Source: Phycisphaerales bacterium UBA1845 (lineage in GTDB: Bacteria; Planctomycetota; Phycisphaerae; UBA1845). Taken from it: 29,369 nt of DNA. Below the pieces are notes generated by a model. It did no database searches. It was given only the letters and a program-made list of their open reading frames with translations, and was not told the origin of the DNA. How positions within the stretch are numbered: the stretch's first letter is position 1; the number at the start of each line of letters is the position of its first letter. Positions 8,625-19,769 of this stretch are shown here, piece by piece. A program made the translations under genes and the position numbers. Location of the stretch: the NCBI GenBank assembly GCA_002338715.1, contig DDIR01000046.1, forward strand, positions 11,255-40,623, read 5' to 3'.

Positions 8625-10729
8625 CACTGGTGTCCCTTTTCTGCCCGCGATTGAATCTTGCGCGACATGTCTTCGAGTTCTGCCTGCCGTTCTGCTGCGA
8701 CGGACAGATTACCTTCTATATCGGCTTCTGATTCCGATCCGTCCTTGCGGGCGGCGTCCGCGGTTGTTGTCTGGCGATTGATCCGAAGCTGCGAACTCTT
8801 GAGCATCTTGAGTTCAGCCGAGGTCGGGACCAACGGGGCGTTTCCGCCACCGCCTCCGCCACCACCCCCGCCCTGGCGCTTTTTCTTCTTCTGCTCTTCG
8901 ATCAATTTCTTGAGCGATTCGAGAAGCTGACCCAGTTCGCGCTCGATGTCAGACTGTGTGCCGGTCGTGATCGGACCAAGCTCGGTTTTGCTCAGTCGCT
9001 CCGAGACCATCTGCATGTCGGCCGTCAATTGCTCCATGACCTGTGGGAACACAACGGTGGTTCCGTCCTCCTCCAGCAATCGGACGCACATCTGCGCCGA
9101 CTTGGTCAGGTCGCCTTGCTTCTTGGCGAGTTCGTCGCACTTGAGCTTCTCCGCCCGGCGAAAGAGTGCCTTATCCAATTCGGCCAGCTTTGACGTCTCG
9201 ATGTTTATTCCCTTTTGGATCTCCAGCATCTCCGAAAGCCGGGCCTGAAGTCCCGTCAGGATGTCTTCCTGCTCTTCCTGGCGAAGTTGCTTCAGCGCCT
9301 CTTCAAGCTCACGCTGGGCGCGCTCCAATTCATCGAGCGCTTTGTCTTCTTCGAGGACGGCTTGCTCGACATCCTCTTCATCGAGTTCCTTGCCGGCATC
9401 GTCCATGTGCTTGCCCGCACGGTCGACGTTCTCTTCACCGGGCAGCGGCTTTTCTTCCTGCGACTTTTTCGATTCGTCCTGGCTTTGCTGCTCGTCGCCG
9501 GATTCGTTGGGCTGTCCGTCCTGCTGATCGCCCTTGTTGTCTTGATCTTTATTGCCTTGCGGTTTTCCCTTGGAGTCGCCGCCCTTGGGCGATTGCATTT
9601 TCTGCGATAGTTTCTTCGCTTTGTCGGAAAGTTTGCGCTGGGCGTCACCGGACTTGGTGGATTCGCGTTTCTTTTCCAATTCCTTCTTGGCTTCCTCCAG
9701 GCGATGAAGGGCACGCTTCAGTTCTTCGGTTGCTTCTTTCTGTGCCTCTTTTTTCTGATCCGCCTTGTCTTGGGCCTCGTTGGAACCTGCGTCCTCGCTG
9801 CCTTGTTCTTGGGCGTCAGGCTCGCCGTTTTCTTTTTTGCTTTCCTCTGCGCCTTGTTTGCCTTCGGATTTCTTACCCTGTTGCGGTTGGCCCGCGGACT
9901 TCATGTTTTCAGACGCCTGCTTTAGCTCCTTCGACGCATCATCGAGCATGTCAGCCGCTTTCTTGTTCTCCGATTCCTTGTTTTCGCCCGACTCGTCGTT
10001 TTCGGTTTCCGGATTGAGCGACTTGCTGATGTCGTCAACATCCTGACTCAGCTTTTGCGCCTGCTCGCTGAGTTTGGCTTGCGATTCCGCATTCTCATTG
10101 CTTTGGGCCTGATCGGATGGGTCGGAATCCTGCGCCTCTTTTTGCAATTCTTCCTGTTCACTTAGAAGTTGCTGGGCGCGGTTGATCGCGGCATCGACCT
10201 GCTTTGCTGCCCGGGCGGCGCGGATGGCGTCAGCCGCATCCTTGCGCTGCTGTTTCTGTTCTTCGATGAGCGTCTTCAACTCGCGCTTGGCTTCACGAAT
10301 TCGCTCCATCTTCTCCTTGCGCGCCTCGTCGTTTGGATTCTGATCAAGCAGCACCATCAGAATCTTTTCGAAGTCGGCGGCCAACAGTTCCTGCTCGCTG
10401 GCGGCATCGTTGAGACTTTGCGACGCGTTGAGGGCGGCGACCAACCGTTCGATGCGTTCCTTGACTTCCAACTCACCCGTGCGCGAAAGTGCTTCGCCGA
10501 GCTTCTCGGCGTTTTCGGGTTCGACCTCAGCCAGCTTCTCGCGCAGACGGAACATGTGCTCTTCAAGGCGTGCGATGCGGTCGAGGATCATCTGCTGCTT
10601 GGTGGCAAGCGCGTTGATGGGTTTGTCGTCGGGGCCCTGTTGTCCAAACAGATCACCGGCCAATGACATCAACACGAGCGTGGCGATCAGGCAGCCGACG
10701 CAGCTGAGTTTCGATTTGGTCGTCAACAT
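8624..10729 (-). CDS. Long charged coiled-coil exported protein
   Basis: No named family is recognised. From ATG 10729 the product is 701 residues; the frame also opens at 10765, but GGAAAG nine bases before 10729 and the signal peptide that starts there (MLTTKSKLSCVGCLIATLVL, cleavage near FGQ) favour the shorter form. Almost the whole chain is predicted coiled coil by eye: heptad-rich Glu/Lys/Leu/Gln stretches at about 25-190 and 440-600, separated by a low-complexity region (about 200-430) of Lys, Glu, Gln, Asn, Asp and Ser with almost no hydrophobic residues. Near the C-terminus a KKKK stretch is followed by a run of ten glycines. It could be a periplasmic spacer, tether or scaffold partner of the vWA proteins upstream; this is inference. 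The stop overlaps the start of the next gene. Confidence 0.8.
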   Translation of the reverse strand: MLTTKSKLSCVGCLIATLVLMSLAGDLFGQQGPDDKPINALATKQQMILDRIARLEEHMFRLREKLAEVEPENAEKLGEALSRTGELEVKERIERLVAALNASQSLNDAASEQELLAADFEKILMVLLDQNPNDEARKEKMERIREAKRELKTLIEEQKQQRKDAADAIRAARAAKQVDAAINRAQQLLSEQEELQKEAQDSDPSDQAQSNENAESQAKLSEQAQKLSQDVDDISKSLNPETENDESGENKESENKKAADMLDDASKELKQASENMKSAGQPQQGKKSEGKQGAEESKKENGEPDAQEQGSEDAGSNEAQDKADQKKEAQKEATEELKRALHRLEEAKKELEKKRESTKSGDAQRKLSDKAKKLSQKMQSPKGGDSKGKPQGNKDQDNKGDQQDGQPNESGDEQQSQDESKKSQEEKPLPGEENVDRAGKHMDDAGKELDEEDVEQAVLEEDKALDELERAQRELEEALKQLRQEEQEDILTGLQARLSEMLEIQKGINIETSKLAELDKALFRRAEKLKCDELAKKQGDLTKSAQMCVRLLEEDGTTVVFPQVMEQLTADMQMVSERLSKTELGPITTGTQSDIERELGQLLESLKKLIEEQKKKKRQGGGGGGGGGGNAPLVPTSAELKMLKSSQLRINRQTTTADAARKDGSESEADIEGNLSVAAERQAELEDMSRKIQSRAEKGHQ

Positions 10730-10781
10730 ATCCACTATCTTTCCGTTACGACTTCCCGCAAACACTGGATTCTAGGACGCA

Positions 10782-10824
10782 GACGCCAGTCCATCGAATC
10801 GGTCTGACACCCGTCCATCGAATC
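10782..10824. repeat. Two 19-base imperfect direct repeats, 24-base period
   Basis: GACGCCAGTCCATCGAATC (10782-10800) and GACACCCGTCCATCGAATC (10806-10824) differ at three positions and are separated by five bases. The second copy ends on the last base of the stop codon of the minus-strand gene at 10824-12950. The pair fills most of the 94-base gap before the coiled-coil gene. Confidence 0.75.
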
Positions 10825-12950
10825 TAATCGTCAAACACGTCGTCGGTGCGGGCTTCAAGCTCCGCCTTCGTTTCGACGTTTAATTCCTTCTGCAACTGCA
10901 TGATCTCCCGAAGAAGCGTGACGGTCTGCTGAAACCCTTCCCACTTAAGCATATGATCCAAGACATCCTGCATTTCATTGAGAATCTGCTGTTGCTGCGG
11001 ATCGACCTGCCGCGCCATCTCCATATTCGGCTCGCGACTCAGTTGGCGGAGCAGGTCAGCGGCTTGGCTTAACTCCCTTGCACACAGATTCGTCAGCGGC
11101 GTGATGATTCCCTGTTCCAACCGTTCGCGAACTTCGGGCTCATCCAGCGCGTTGATTTCCAATTCACTAAGCACCTGGGCGAATTGCTGGCGGATCACGT
11201 TCACCTGTGCGAGCACCTGTCTCTGACGCCGTTCGAGCGGTGCGAGTTCCAACTCGAGCGCTTCCCGCGTCGTCTGGTCGTCGATGTGCGATAGAACCGT
11301 GAGCAACCTTCGCCGCAAACGATCCTGATTGTCCACCGCACGCTCAAACTGCCGGCGGAATTCCTGTTCGCGGCGGTTGATTTCGGCGAGGAACTCCTCA
11401 GCCGTCACCACGCGAAATGTGATCGTCGTCGATTCGCCCACACCCGGTCCCGAAACGGTGTTGAGGTCCTGCGCTTTCGCAAAAACCGCAACCTGTTCAC
11501 CGACGGCAGCCCCGGTCGACTTGACCGGCCAACCAAACTGAGCGGCGTACTGCTTGGATTGCGGTTTGAAATCGGGCAGCGTGACGGATTGCTGCGATGC
11601 GTCGGGATTGTCGATTCGAAACAGCATGTCAGCCGTCCCAAGCCCGAGGTCATCGCTCATGTCGATTTCCACCGGGATGTTGGCCGCCGGCGTGACCATG
11701 TTCCCAACGTGGGCGAAGAGTAGCTTGACCTGCGGCGGATTGTCCTTGAGCAAACGGATCGAGAAACGCATCGGCCGAACGTTCGCGAGTCCGTCGAGGT
11801 CGGTCATTTCAATGTGCAGGGTTTGCGACTCGGTTGGCGTCACCGACGCGGTGATCGTTTGATCCAGCGGCTGCAATTCATCAAGCACTTCCGATCCGTT
11901 CATCAACCGCGCGCTCAAGAGGGGTTTGGAAGCGATCGCGCGGATCGACACGGCGCTGCCCGGATAAATCTCGCACGCCCGTTGTCCCGAGGGCAGCACG
12001 TATGGTGCGATACCGGTGTAGTCGGGGGGCTCGATTGACAAGGTGGCTTCGTCGATCGTCGGTCGCTGCGACAACTGCGTTTCAAACCAGTCGGTCGTGT
12101 CGTCGCCACCGGTCAAATAGAAACTCACTTCTTCTTTCGCCCGGGCAAAGGTGTAGCGAAACTCGCGTTGGCCAACCCCGGTCATCGGTTCGCGGCCACT
12201 CTTACCCGACTTGGTTTCAAATACGATTTCAACATGGCGGGGAACGACCGCGCCCGCAGGGATCGACGCGCGGATTTCCAGATCGTCACCGATCGCGCCT
12301 TTGATGATGCGATCGTCGGGTGCGTCGACTTCGATGATGGTCCGCTTGGGCCAATTGACGTTTCGCAGCAGAATGTTGCGATCAAGCCAAATGCCCATCG
12401 TCTGCGGCGCGATGGCAAAACTGGCGACGCACACAACCATGACCGCGATGATCTTCATCGTGCCGCGTCGAGCCAACCGGGGTTCGATGACGTCTTCAAT
12501 CGCGAGCCCGCTGGTCGCTTCAACAGCTTGCTGCACGACGGATTCCGCGAGTTGCGGTGAATTGGAAGCGGCTGGTCCGACCCGCCCCGAATCGAATTCG
12601 ACGGCGGAAATCAACAGCGAGTCGAGTTGTGGGAATCGCTTTTCAATCACGCGAGCGATGTCGCGCTCGTCGAATTTAAGACGCTGCGGTTGAATCAACT
12701 TTCGCCATGTCATCCATCCGACAAGACCGAGCACGACGAACAACAGCGCGCAGCGCATGTCCAGCCGCAGGCGCAGGGTGTAGTCGAGCGCGAACTGCAT
12801 CACCAGCACAGCCAAGACAACGGTCGCCACCACGCCGGCGCCGACCAGCGCGCGGTCTGTGCGCAATCGCCGGGCCAACCGTGTCAACCGCTGCATCACC
12901 TGTTGTCGAAATGCCGATTGCTGCATCTTTATCCAATCGCCGCGGACCAT
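10824..12950 (-). CDS. Large membrane protein with Ig-like and coiled-coil regions
   Basis: The 708-residue product resembles the DUF4175-like proteins that accompany MoxR/vWA genes, though I cannot confirm the family. It has two hydrophobic segments near the N-terminus (about 34-56 and 65-82, the second ending in WMTWRKL), a third at about 164-182 (MKIIAVMVVCVASFAIAPQ), then a long beta-rich extracytoplasmic region with Ig-like strands (RTIIEVDAPDD, PPDYTGIAPYVLPSG, RMNGSEVLDEL), and a coiled-coil C-terminal third rich in Gln, Glu and Arg (about 510-700). A conserved-looking FDERDIARVIEKRFPQLDSL lies between the second and third segments. The start at 12950 follows the upstream stop by six bases and has only TAAG nearby; ATG 12926 is an equal alternative. 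The topology suggests a periplasmic arm anchored in the inner membrane. Confidence 0.8.
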   Translation of the reverse strand: MVRGDWIKMQQSAFRQQVMQRLTRLARRLRTDRALVGAGVVATVVLAVLVMQFALDYTLRLRLDMRCALLFVVLGLVGWMTWRKLIQPQRLKFDERDIARVIEKRFPQLDSLLISAVEFDSGRVGPAASNSPQLAESVVQQAVEATSGLAIEDVIEPRLARRGTMKIIAVMVVCVASFAIAPQTMGIWLDRNILLRNVNWPKRTIIEVDAPDDRIIKGAIGDDLEIRASIPAGAVVPRHVEIVFETKSGKSGREPMTGVGQREFRYTFARAKEEVSFYLTGGDDTTDWFETQLSQRPTIDEATLSIEPPDYTGIAPYVLPSGQRACEIYPGSAVSIRAIASKPLLSARLMNGSEVLDELQPLDQTITASVTPTESQTLHIEMTDLDGLANVRPMRFSIRLLKDNPPQVKLLFAHVGNMVTPAANIPVEIDMSDDLGLGTADMLFRIDNPDASQQSVTLPDFKPQSKQYAAQFGWPVKSTGAAVGEQVAVFAKAQDLNTVSGPGVGESTTITFRVVTAEEFLAEINRREQEFRRQFERAVDNQDRLRRRLLTVLSHIDDQTTREALELELAPLERRQRQVLAQVNVIRQQFAQVLSELEINALDEPEVRERLEQGIITPLTNLCARELSQAADLLRQLSREPNMEMARQVDPQQQQILNEMQDVLDHMLKWEGFQQTVTLLREIMQLQKELNVETKAELEARTDDVFDD

Positions 12951-12956
12951 CCGCGC

Positions 12957-15461
12957 TTATAGCAGGCGGAAAATCTTTCGCATCGCCCACTCCGTACTCA
13001 ACAATCCAACCAAAAGCAGAAGCACCCAGGTCTCATCCCACAACGGTGTGGGCCGCGACCGGATCGTCGTCGACTCGTGTCGATCCGGTATCTGGTGCGG
13101 AAGGTCGGCGGCTTCTTTGACGTCATAGTATCGCCCGCCCGGTGTCTGCTCAGCCAGGGCGATCAACTGATCCCGGGCGAGTTGTGGTTGAAGAATCTCC
13201 AGGTTTGGCCGCGTGATCTGAACCTCGCGCCGCACGGTGTCGTTTTCAATGTCGCCATCCGGAATCGGCAGCATCAGCTCGCAACTGCCCGTCGTTGGTG
13301 GGACAAATCTCGCTTCGTACCAACCGGGGCGATCGGCGATGCGCGACAGGGTGAACTTCCCGCGTTCATCACCGATGGTGTACTCGGCTTCGACGCCGGG
13401 AATTTGCAGCGGTTGATATGCCCGATCGAACAAGCGGGCTGACACGTTGATCACATCACCCAGTTGATACGAGTCGCGGTCCGTCAAAATCGACCCGCGT
13501 TGATTGCCCCCGACAAGTTTTCCCTCGACGACATAACGCACCAACTGCACCCAGAACTTGTTGAACACGTTGTCGCCATACGCCCGCCAGCGCCACGTGC
13601 TGTCGATGCCGAGAAACGCGGTGCGACCCGACCCTGCGTACTGGGTGGCCAGCAGCACGTGTCCGCCGTATCGATTTTGCATGCGCGGATCACCGTGGCG
13701 CATCAGCACCGTCGCGACCGGCTTCTCGCGAAGCACCGGAAAGTGCCAATACACCGAACCCACGTTGGCCCAACTCAATTCTGCCGTCGTATCGCCCGGT
13801 AATTTCAAAACCGGGTGACCCTGCGACGACGTTGGCACGATCAGCGGATGGGCCTGCTTTTGATAGTGTCCGATCTGGTTGAGCACCAGGTCGGCATCGG
13901 GATCGAACGTCACCGGCAAAATGCGCAGCAATTCCTTCGTCGCCTCGTCGCGGGCAAATGCCGGTGCGTGCAAACGCGATGCCGCGTAAATCAAACCACC
14001 GCCGTGTCGCGTGACCAAACGGTCAGCCAACTCGACCCACTCGGGCGTAATCTCCAGCGGATCGGGATCGAGCAGCACGATGGCATCGTATTTGAACAAC
14101 TCCTCTGCCGACTCGGGCAGGTGGTCGATGATGATGTTGCCATCGCGGGCGGCATCATCGTCAGCCGACTGCAACCAGCAACTGACTTCGAATGTGTCAT
14201 CGCGCTCCAGCAGGCGCGACACATAGCGGTATTCCCAACTCGGCGCCCCCGCGACGACCAGCACACGAATCTTATTGTCCACAACGTTGACCGTGATCTT
14301 CTGGCTGTTGTCGTCGCTGACCGATTCATCCTCGGCGACGGGTACCTGCACCTGATAAACAAATCGCCCGACGAGTTGCTGGCGATGTTTGAAGGTCAGC
14401 GGTTCCGACGTGTTGTCTTCCGGCAGTGTGACCTGCTGCGATGCGACGACCTGACCCTCGCCTTCTGTACCGGCTTGTTTTTCGACAAGCTCGACCGTGA
14501 CGACTTGGCCGGCCATCCCTTGCGCACCTATCTGCGTGACGATGGCGAACGGGTCCTGTGTAAAGACATTGTCCGGCGCGATGACTTCAGCCACGCGTAC
14601 GTTACGCGGTGGAGCCGCATTTCCGACGCCGACGATGTGCAGCGGAATTTCATGGTCCTGGGCAAAGCGGGCGATGTCGCCGTAAGAATCACCTCGATTG
14701 ATCCCGCCATCGGTGAGCAGGACGATACCCGCGACCGGGGATCGGTCGGCTTTTTCGATGGATTGCCGCACCGCCCGCCCGATGTCGGTGGTTGCGCCGG
14801 TTGCCTGGAATTGGGTGATCAGTTGTTCGTCACCGCTGGCGTCGACGATCGGCGATTTCGTTTTGGATGCGGCATCGGATTCGTCGGTTGGTGTTTCTGG
14901 ACTGTCAGCCGATTCCCGCAATGCCCGAATCGTGTATTGCGTCTGGACGTTTTCGGCGAACGTATGAACCTTGACGCGGTTGTTTTCCGCCAGTTCGCGC
15001 AGAAAACGGTGATCGTCACTTCCCAGAAGTTGATCGACGACCTCGGTGCGGCGAACGGGTTTCTCTGTTGCATCGGCGATGACGGAACTGACCCGTTCGA
15101 GGTCTTCGCTGCGCCGATAGCGGTCCTGCAGGTCCATGCTCGCCGAAGCGTCTACAAGGACGAGTGTATATGAACTGACCCACCGATGCAGGTAGGTTGC
15201 GATAATCGGTTCGAAGAGAATCGTCAGCAAACAGAGCATGACGCAGATGCGCAGACCGGCCATCACCATCCGCACGCGCAGGCTCGCGCCGATGCGCCCT
15301 TCGCGACGATAGAACCAGATGATGGCATAGACCAGAACTGCGGCGACGATCATCGTCGCCACGGTCCACCATCCGGTGGGTAGCGCCGCAAACTCAAGCC
15401 GGCGCTCCACTTCGATGTGGTCCACCTGGCCCAAGAGAATGTTGTTCCAGTTCACGTTCAT
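12957..15461 (-). CDS. vWA-domain membrane protein with amidotransferase-like domain
   Basis: The 834-residue product has two N-terminal membrane helices (about 31-51 and 71-90) and then a von Willebrand A domain with a complete MIDAS: DASAS at 104-108, the Thr loop at TGATTDIG (about 221-228) and Asp251 in LLTDGG. A beta-rich region follows, then a class I glutamine-amidotransferase-like fold starting at about 410 (VLVVAGAPSWEYRYVSRLL) without an obvious catalytic Cys triad, further Ig-like beta strands, and a last membrane helix near the C-terminus (WVLLLLVGLLSTEWAMRK). This is a common layout for planctomycete partners of MoxR. The vWA and later domains probably lie on the same, extracytoplasmic side. 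The ribosome site is weak; the gap from the preceding gene is 34 bases. Confidence 0.88.
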   Translation of the reverse strand: MNVNWNNILLGQVDHIEVERRLEFAALPTGWWTVATMIVAAVLVYAIIWFYRREGRIGASLRVRMVMAGLRICVMLCLLTILFEPIIATYLHRWVSSYTLVLVDASASMDLQDRYRRSEDLERVSSVIADATEKPVRRTEVVDQLLGSDDHRFLRELAENNRVKVHTFAENVQTQYTIRALRESADSPETPTDESDAASKTKSPIVDASGDEQLITQFQATGATTDIGRAVRQSIEKADRSPVAGIVLLTDGGINRGDSYGDIARFAQDHEIPLHIVGVGNAAPPRNVRVAEVIAPDNVFTQDPFAIVTQIGAQGMAGQVVTVELVEKQAGTEGEGQVVASQQVTLPEDNTSEPLTFKHRQQLVGRFVYQVQVPVAEDESVSDDNSQKITVNVVDNKIRVLVVAGAPSWEYRYVSRLLERDDTFEVSCWLQSADDDAARDGNIIIDHLPESAEELFKYDAIVLLDPDPLEITPEWVELADRLVTRHGGGLIYAASRLHAPAFARDEATKELLRILPVTFDPDADLVLNQIGHYQKQAHPLIVPTSSQGHPVLKLPGDTTAELSWANVGSVYWHFPVLREKPVATVLMRHGDPRMQNRYGGHVLLATQYAGSGRTAFLGIDSTWRWRAYGDNVFNKFWVQLVRYVVEGKLVGGNQRGSILTDRDSYQLGDVINVSARLFDRAYQPLQIPGVEAEYTIGDERGKFTLSRIADRPGWYEARFVPPTTGSCELMLPIPDGDIENDTVRREVQITRPNLEILQPQLARDQLIALAEQTPGGRYYDVKEAADLPHQIPDRHESTTIRSRPTPLWDETWVLLLLVGLLSTEWAMRKIFRLL

Positions 15462-15495
15462 GCCGTGTGCGTCAGCAATCCAAAATCAATCACGT

Positions 15496-17772
15496 TTATC
15501 CGCGTCCAAAGCGCCAGGCCATCGCCTGTTCGATCATCAACAGGCCCATCGCCGCGACGAGCAGCATCGGCCAAAGTTCTTTCCGCCCGCTGTCGGTGTC
15601 ATCCGTCTTCATCGCGACGCCTTCGATGTATTCAACCTTCAAGCCGTCGAGCGAGCGGCGCAGGTCTTCTTCGGTTGCGGGCGTCAGGTCGCTTTCATTC
15701 GCGTCGACGTTCACCGCGAATCGCCGGACCACGCTGCGCCCATCGCGACGATGCAACTGGAAGCTGTAGATGCCGGCTTGGTTGGTGTGGAGCCAACTGA
15801 TTTCCATGCCACTGCTGCCATCCGTCGAAGCCACCACGTCTTCGTCTTCCTGTTGCGGATAACCTGGCAGGCGAAGCGTGGCTTGCGGTTCGTAGTCCGA
15901 TGGATTGAGTGCGAAGGTCAGCGGTTGGCCCACGGTGGTCGATCGATTCGCATCACCCGCCCGGGCGAGATGCTGCGTGACTTCGAGCATGCCGATGACA
16001 TAGCTGGCATCGCGGGCCCAATCGTTCCATTCGAGATCGCACGACGACGTAAATAGCAGCACGCGCCCGCGCCCATACCCGCGCTCCATGATCGCGGGCG
16101 TCGCGTCGTCATCGTCGTAGCGGGCGATGACCGTGGTCGGTTCGCGGGCGGACTTTTCTGCGGCTTGTTCGTCGGGTTCAAAGGTTGCGGGTTCAGTCGC
16201 GAAGTATTGAAAGAAGTTGACGCGATCGAGAAACGGATTCACCTGCCCGGAGAACACCCGCACCACCGGATGCAGAAAATCGCTGGGCGCAAGGTGAACG
16301 CCCGACTCCTTTGCCCGCACGATCGATTGCAGCGATGCCGGCAGCAAGCCTTTACCGTCGCGATACAAAGTCGCGTTGTAGGCCATCGGGTCGGAAACCT
16401 GGTCGCCCAGGAAGATCGCCAGTCCTCCGCCGGCGAAAACGAATCGATGCAGATCGTCTGCGATCGGTTCGCTGACCCGATAGAGATTGCAGAGAATTAC
16501 GAGGTGATAGTCGTCGAGCGACGCACCATCCAGCGCCGACTCGTCGATCACATCCACCTGGTTGCCGCTGAACACGTCGCCTTCGGGTCGAAGGGCTGTC
16601 GTCAGCAGGTGGACCTCATCGAGATAGGAGTCGGTCGAAGGTTCACCGTTGACGATCAGCACGCGCACGCCGTCGGTGGCTTCGAGTGCGAGGTAGCGCG
16701 TGTCGTCGATTGGTAGTCGATCCGGGTTCGCCGACACGGTGATCGAGGCGTCGCCCGCCCGCTGGATGACTGTCGAGATAGCGGCCGCCACCTTACGACC
16801 AGCCGGTATCGGATCGGTCGGGACGGAGCCCGCGCCCGACGCGTCGCTGGAGATTTGCAGTTCGAGCGCGTCGGCATCGCTTGTACCAAAGTTCTGAACG
16901 GTGGCTTCGAGTTGAGCCGAGACCCCGGTCACCACCTGCCGCTGCATCGATTGCAAATCCGTGATCGCCACGTTCTGCGGCGAATCGTCGCCCACATCCA
17001 CGAGCACCACGCGCACATCGCGTTCGTCGTTCTTCCAGTCGGTCAGCTCTGCCGCCAGCGTTGCAGACGTTGCGTTTCCTTCGCCCGTCGCAGCCGCTGC
17101 CGTCAACCAATCGACTTCCTGAAAATCGCTGATCACGTAGAGCACGCAACTCAGCACGCCGTCGTCGCCATCGAGCAGTTTGCGCACGCTTGACATGCAG
17201 CGTTCGACGGATTGCGATTGCTGTGTCGGTTGCAGCGCCTCCAAACGCGCCAGCAGCAATTCGTATTGACGGTCGTCGAGAATTGCTCCTTCGACGATGG
17301 GGTCATCGGGTGCGGTGGTGCGTAGCAGCGTGACCGTATCGTGCGGCGCATGATCGCGCAGACGCTGCAACAGGTTGCGCACGCTCGATTTCATGTCTTC
17401 GATCAGCGTTCGGTCATTCGACTGATATCCCATACTGAACGAATCGTCGAGCAGAAAGATCCGCTCAGTTCGCTGCGTCCCACCAAGGAGTGCGGAGACA
17501 CCGGAAGGTTGAATAAAGGGACGCGAAACCAAAAGCCCGATGAGCAGGACGGCCAGGCATCGAAGCGCCAGCAGAATCAACTCCTCGATCCGCACGCGCT
17601 TGCGATTCTGCTTGTCGGCATCCATCAGAAACGACATCGCCGCCCATCGAATGCGCCGGAAGCGCCGCTTGGCCAGAATGTGAATGATGATCGGCGCACC
17701 CATCGCTGCAGCCCCGCCCCAAAAGAGGGCAGGGTTCACCAGGGCGGCTAGGATGAGTGTCGACGTATTCAT
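15496..17772 (-). CDS. BatA-like vWA membrane protein
   Basis: The N-terminus is the BatA/aerotolerance-regulator N-terminal type: NPALFWGGAAAMGAPIIIH, then LAKRRFRRIRWAAMSFL, then a second helix LILLALRCLAVLLIGLLVSRP. The vWA domain follows with DDSFS at 109-113 as the MIDAS core. As in the next gene, an amidotransferase-like alpha/beta domain comes after it (VRVLIVNGEPSTDSYLDEV), here with a stretch GGGLAIFLGDQVS. The C-terminal end is a single membrane helix (LWPMLLVAAMGLLMIEQAM). Length is 758 residues, far longer than the classical BatA of about 330, because the extra domains are fused. The two vWA membrane genes in tandem look like paralogues with the same domain order. The start has no clear Shine-Dalgarno and follows the DUF58 stop by 19 bases. 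Confidence 0.88.
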   Translation of the reverse strand: MNTSTLILAALVNPALFWGGAAAMGAPIIIHILAKRRFRRIRWAAMSFLMDADKQNRKRVRIEELILLALRCLAVLLIGLLVSRPFIQPSGVSALLGGTQRTERIFLLDDSFSMGYQSNDRTLIEDMKSSVRNLLQRLRDHAPHDTVTLLRTTAPDDPIVEGAILDDRQYELLLARLEALQPTQQSQSVERCMSSVRKLLDGDDGVLSCVLYVISDFQEVDWLTAAAATGEGNATSATLAAELTDWKNDERDVRVVLVDVGDDSPQNVAITDLQSMQRQVVTGVSAQLEATVQNFGTSDADALELQISSDASGAGSVPTDPIPAGRKVAAAISTVIQRAGDASITVSANPDRLPIDDTRYLALEATDGVRVLIVNGEPSTDSYLDEVHLLTTALRPEGDVFSGNQVDVIDESALDGASLDDYHLVILCNLYRVSEPIADDLHRFVFAGGGLAIFLGDQVSDPMAYNATLYRDGKGLLPASLQSIVRAKESGVHLAPSDFLHPVVRVFSGQVNPFLDRVNFFQYFATEPATFEPDEQAAEKSAREPTTVIARYDDDDATPAIMERGYGRGRVLLFTSSCDLEWNDWARDASYVIGMLEVTQHLARAGDANRSTTVGQPLTFALNPSDYEPQATLRLPGYPQQEDEDVVASTDGSSGMEISWLHTNQAGIYSFQLHRRDGRSVVRRFAVNVDANESDLTPATEEDLRRSLDGLKVEYIEGVAMKTDDTDSGRKELWPMLLVAAMGLLMIEQAMAWRFGRG

Positions 17773-17791
17773 TCGGTTCGCGTGATGGACG

Positions 17792-18680
17792 TTAGGCCAT
17801 CGATCTCGTCTGGTGCATGCGGTTGGAAAGAAAGCGGGTTAACGCGACGTCAAGCGGGTCGGCTGTACTGATCTGGGCATAGTCGATGCGGCTGTTGAGA
17901 CAAATGCCCTGAACATCACGAATAAACGCCTGGACGCGCTCCAGGTATGCCGCCCGCAGCGATTGCGGATCGGTGAGGATTTCGTCGGTCGAATGCTCAA
18001 GTCCTTCGAAAAGCGTTCGATCGGTAAACGGAAATTCGAGTTCGTCCTTGTCGAGCACGTGAAAGACCATCACGTCGTGATGACCGAATCGAAACCGCTC
18101 CAGCCCGTCTTTCAACTCGTCGATGTCAGTGAGCAGGTCGGAGATCAGCACGACCATGCTGCGTTTGGGCAGTTGGTCCGCGAGGTAGCGAAAGAGCACC
18201 TTGGTTTGGGTCTCTTCCGTGGGGGCGGTTTGCTCGATCATGTCGACCATGTTGCGCAGCTGCGCCGGGTTGGTGCTGACGGGCAGGTTGTTGCGGACTT
18301 CGTGATCAAACAGAACGAGCCCCGCTCCATCCTGCTGCTTGACCAAAAGGTAAGCGAGGCTGGCCGCGATCGTCGAGGCGTACTGCCATTTGTTCATGCG
18401 ATCTTCGACATGGTGCGCGGGATACTGCATCGAACCGCTCGCGTCGAGCAGCAGATACGCGCGCAGATTCGTTTCGACCTCGTATTGCTTGATGTAGAAG
18501 CGATCGGCTTTGGCGTAAACCCGCCAGTCGAGATGGCGCAGATCGTCTCCGGGCACGTATTCGCGATGGTCGGCGAATTCGATGCTGAACCCGCGATAGG
18601 GGCTGCGATGCAATCCGCTGAGGAACCCTTCGACAACGTGCCTCGCCCGCAACTCCAACCGCGTGATCTTGTTAAGCGTC

Positions 18681-18709
<29 letters not shown>
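17792..18709 (-). CDS. DUF58 family protein (vWA-like, MoxR partner)
   Basis: DUF58 proteins are cytoplasmic vWA-like proteins encoded next to MoxR ATPases and thought to be partners or adaptors for them. The family core is plain: SPYRGFSIEFADHREYVPGD, then DDLRHLDWRVYAKADRFYIK, then the MIDAS motif DASGS, and later VVLISDLLTDIDEL with FRFGHHDVMVFHVLD. Length, 305 residues, is typical. The frame opens with a GTG at 18715, but ATG 18709 is favoured because AAGG lies six bases before it. With this start the gene overlaps the end of the MoxR gene by 29 bases, so the two are probably translated together and in proportion. Confidence 0.95.
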
Positions 18710-19748
<1,039 letters not shown>

Positions 19749-19769
19749 GGCGTTTCCTCTTAGACGATT

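Noticed and set aside
13815..15173. Plus-strand open frame of 452 codons
   Set aside because: It lies entirely inside the vWA membrane-protein gene on the other strand, and its product is a low-complexity, charge-rich sequence with no domain. Long antisense frames are common in GC-rich DNA.
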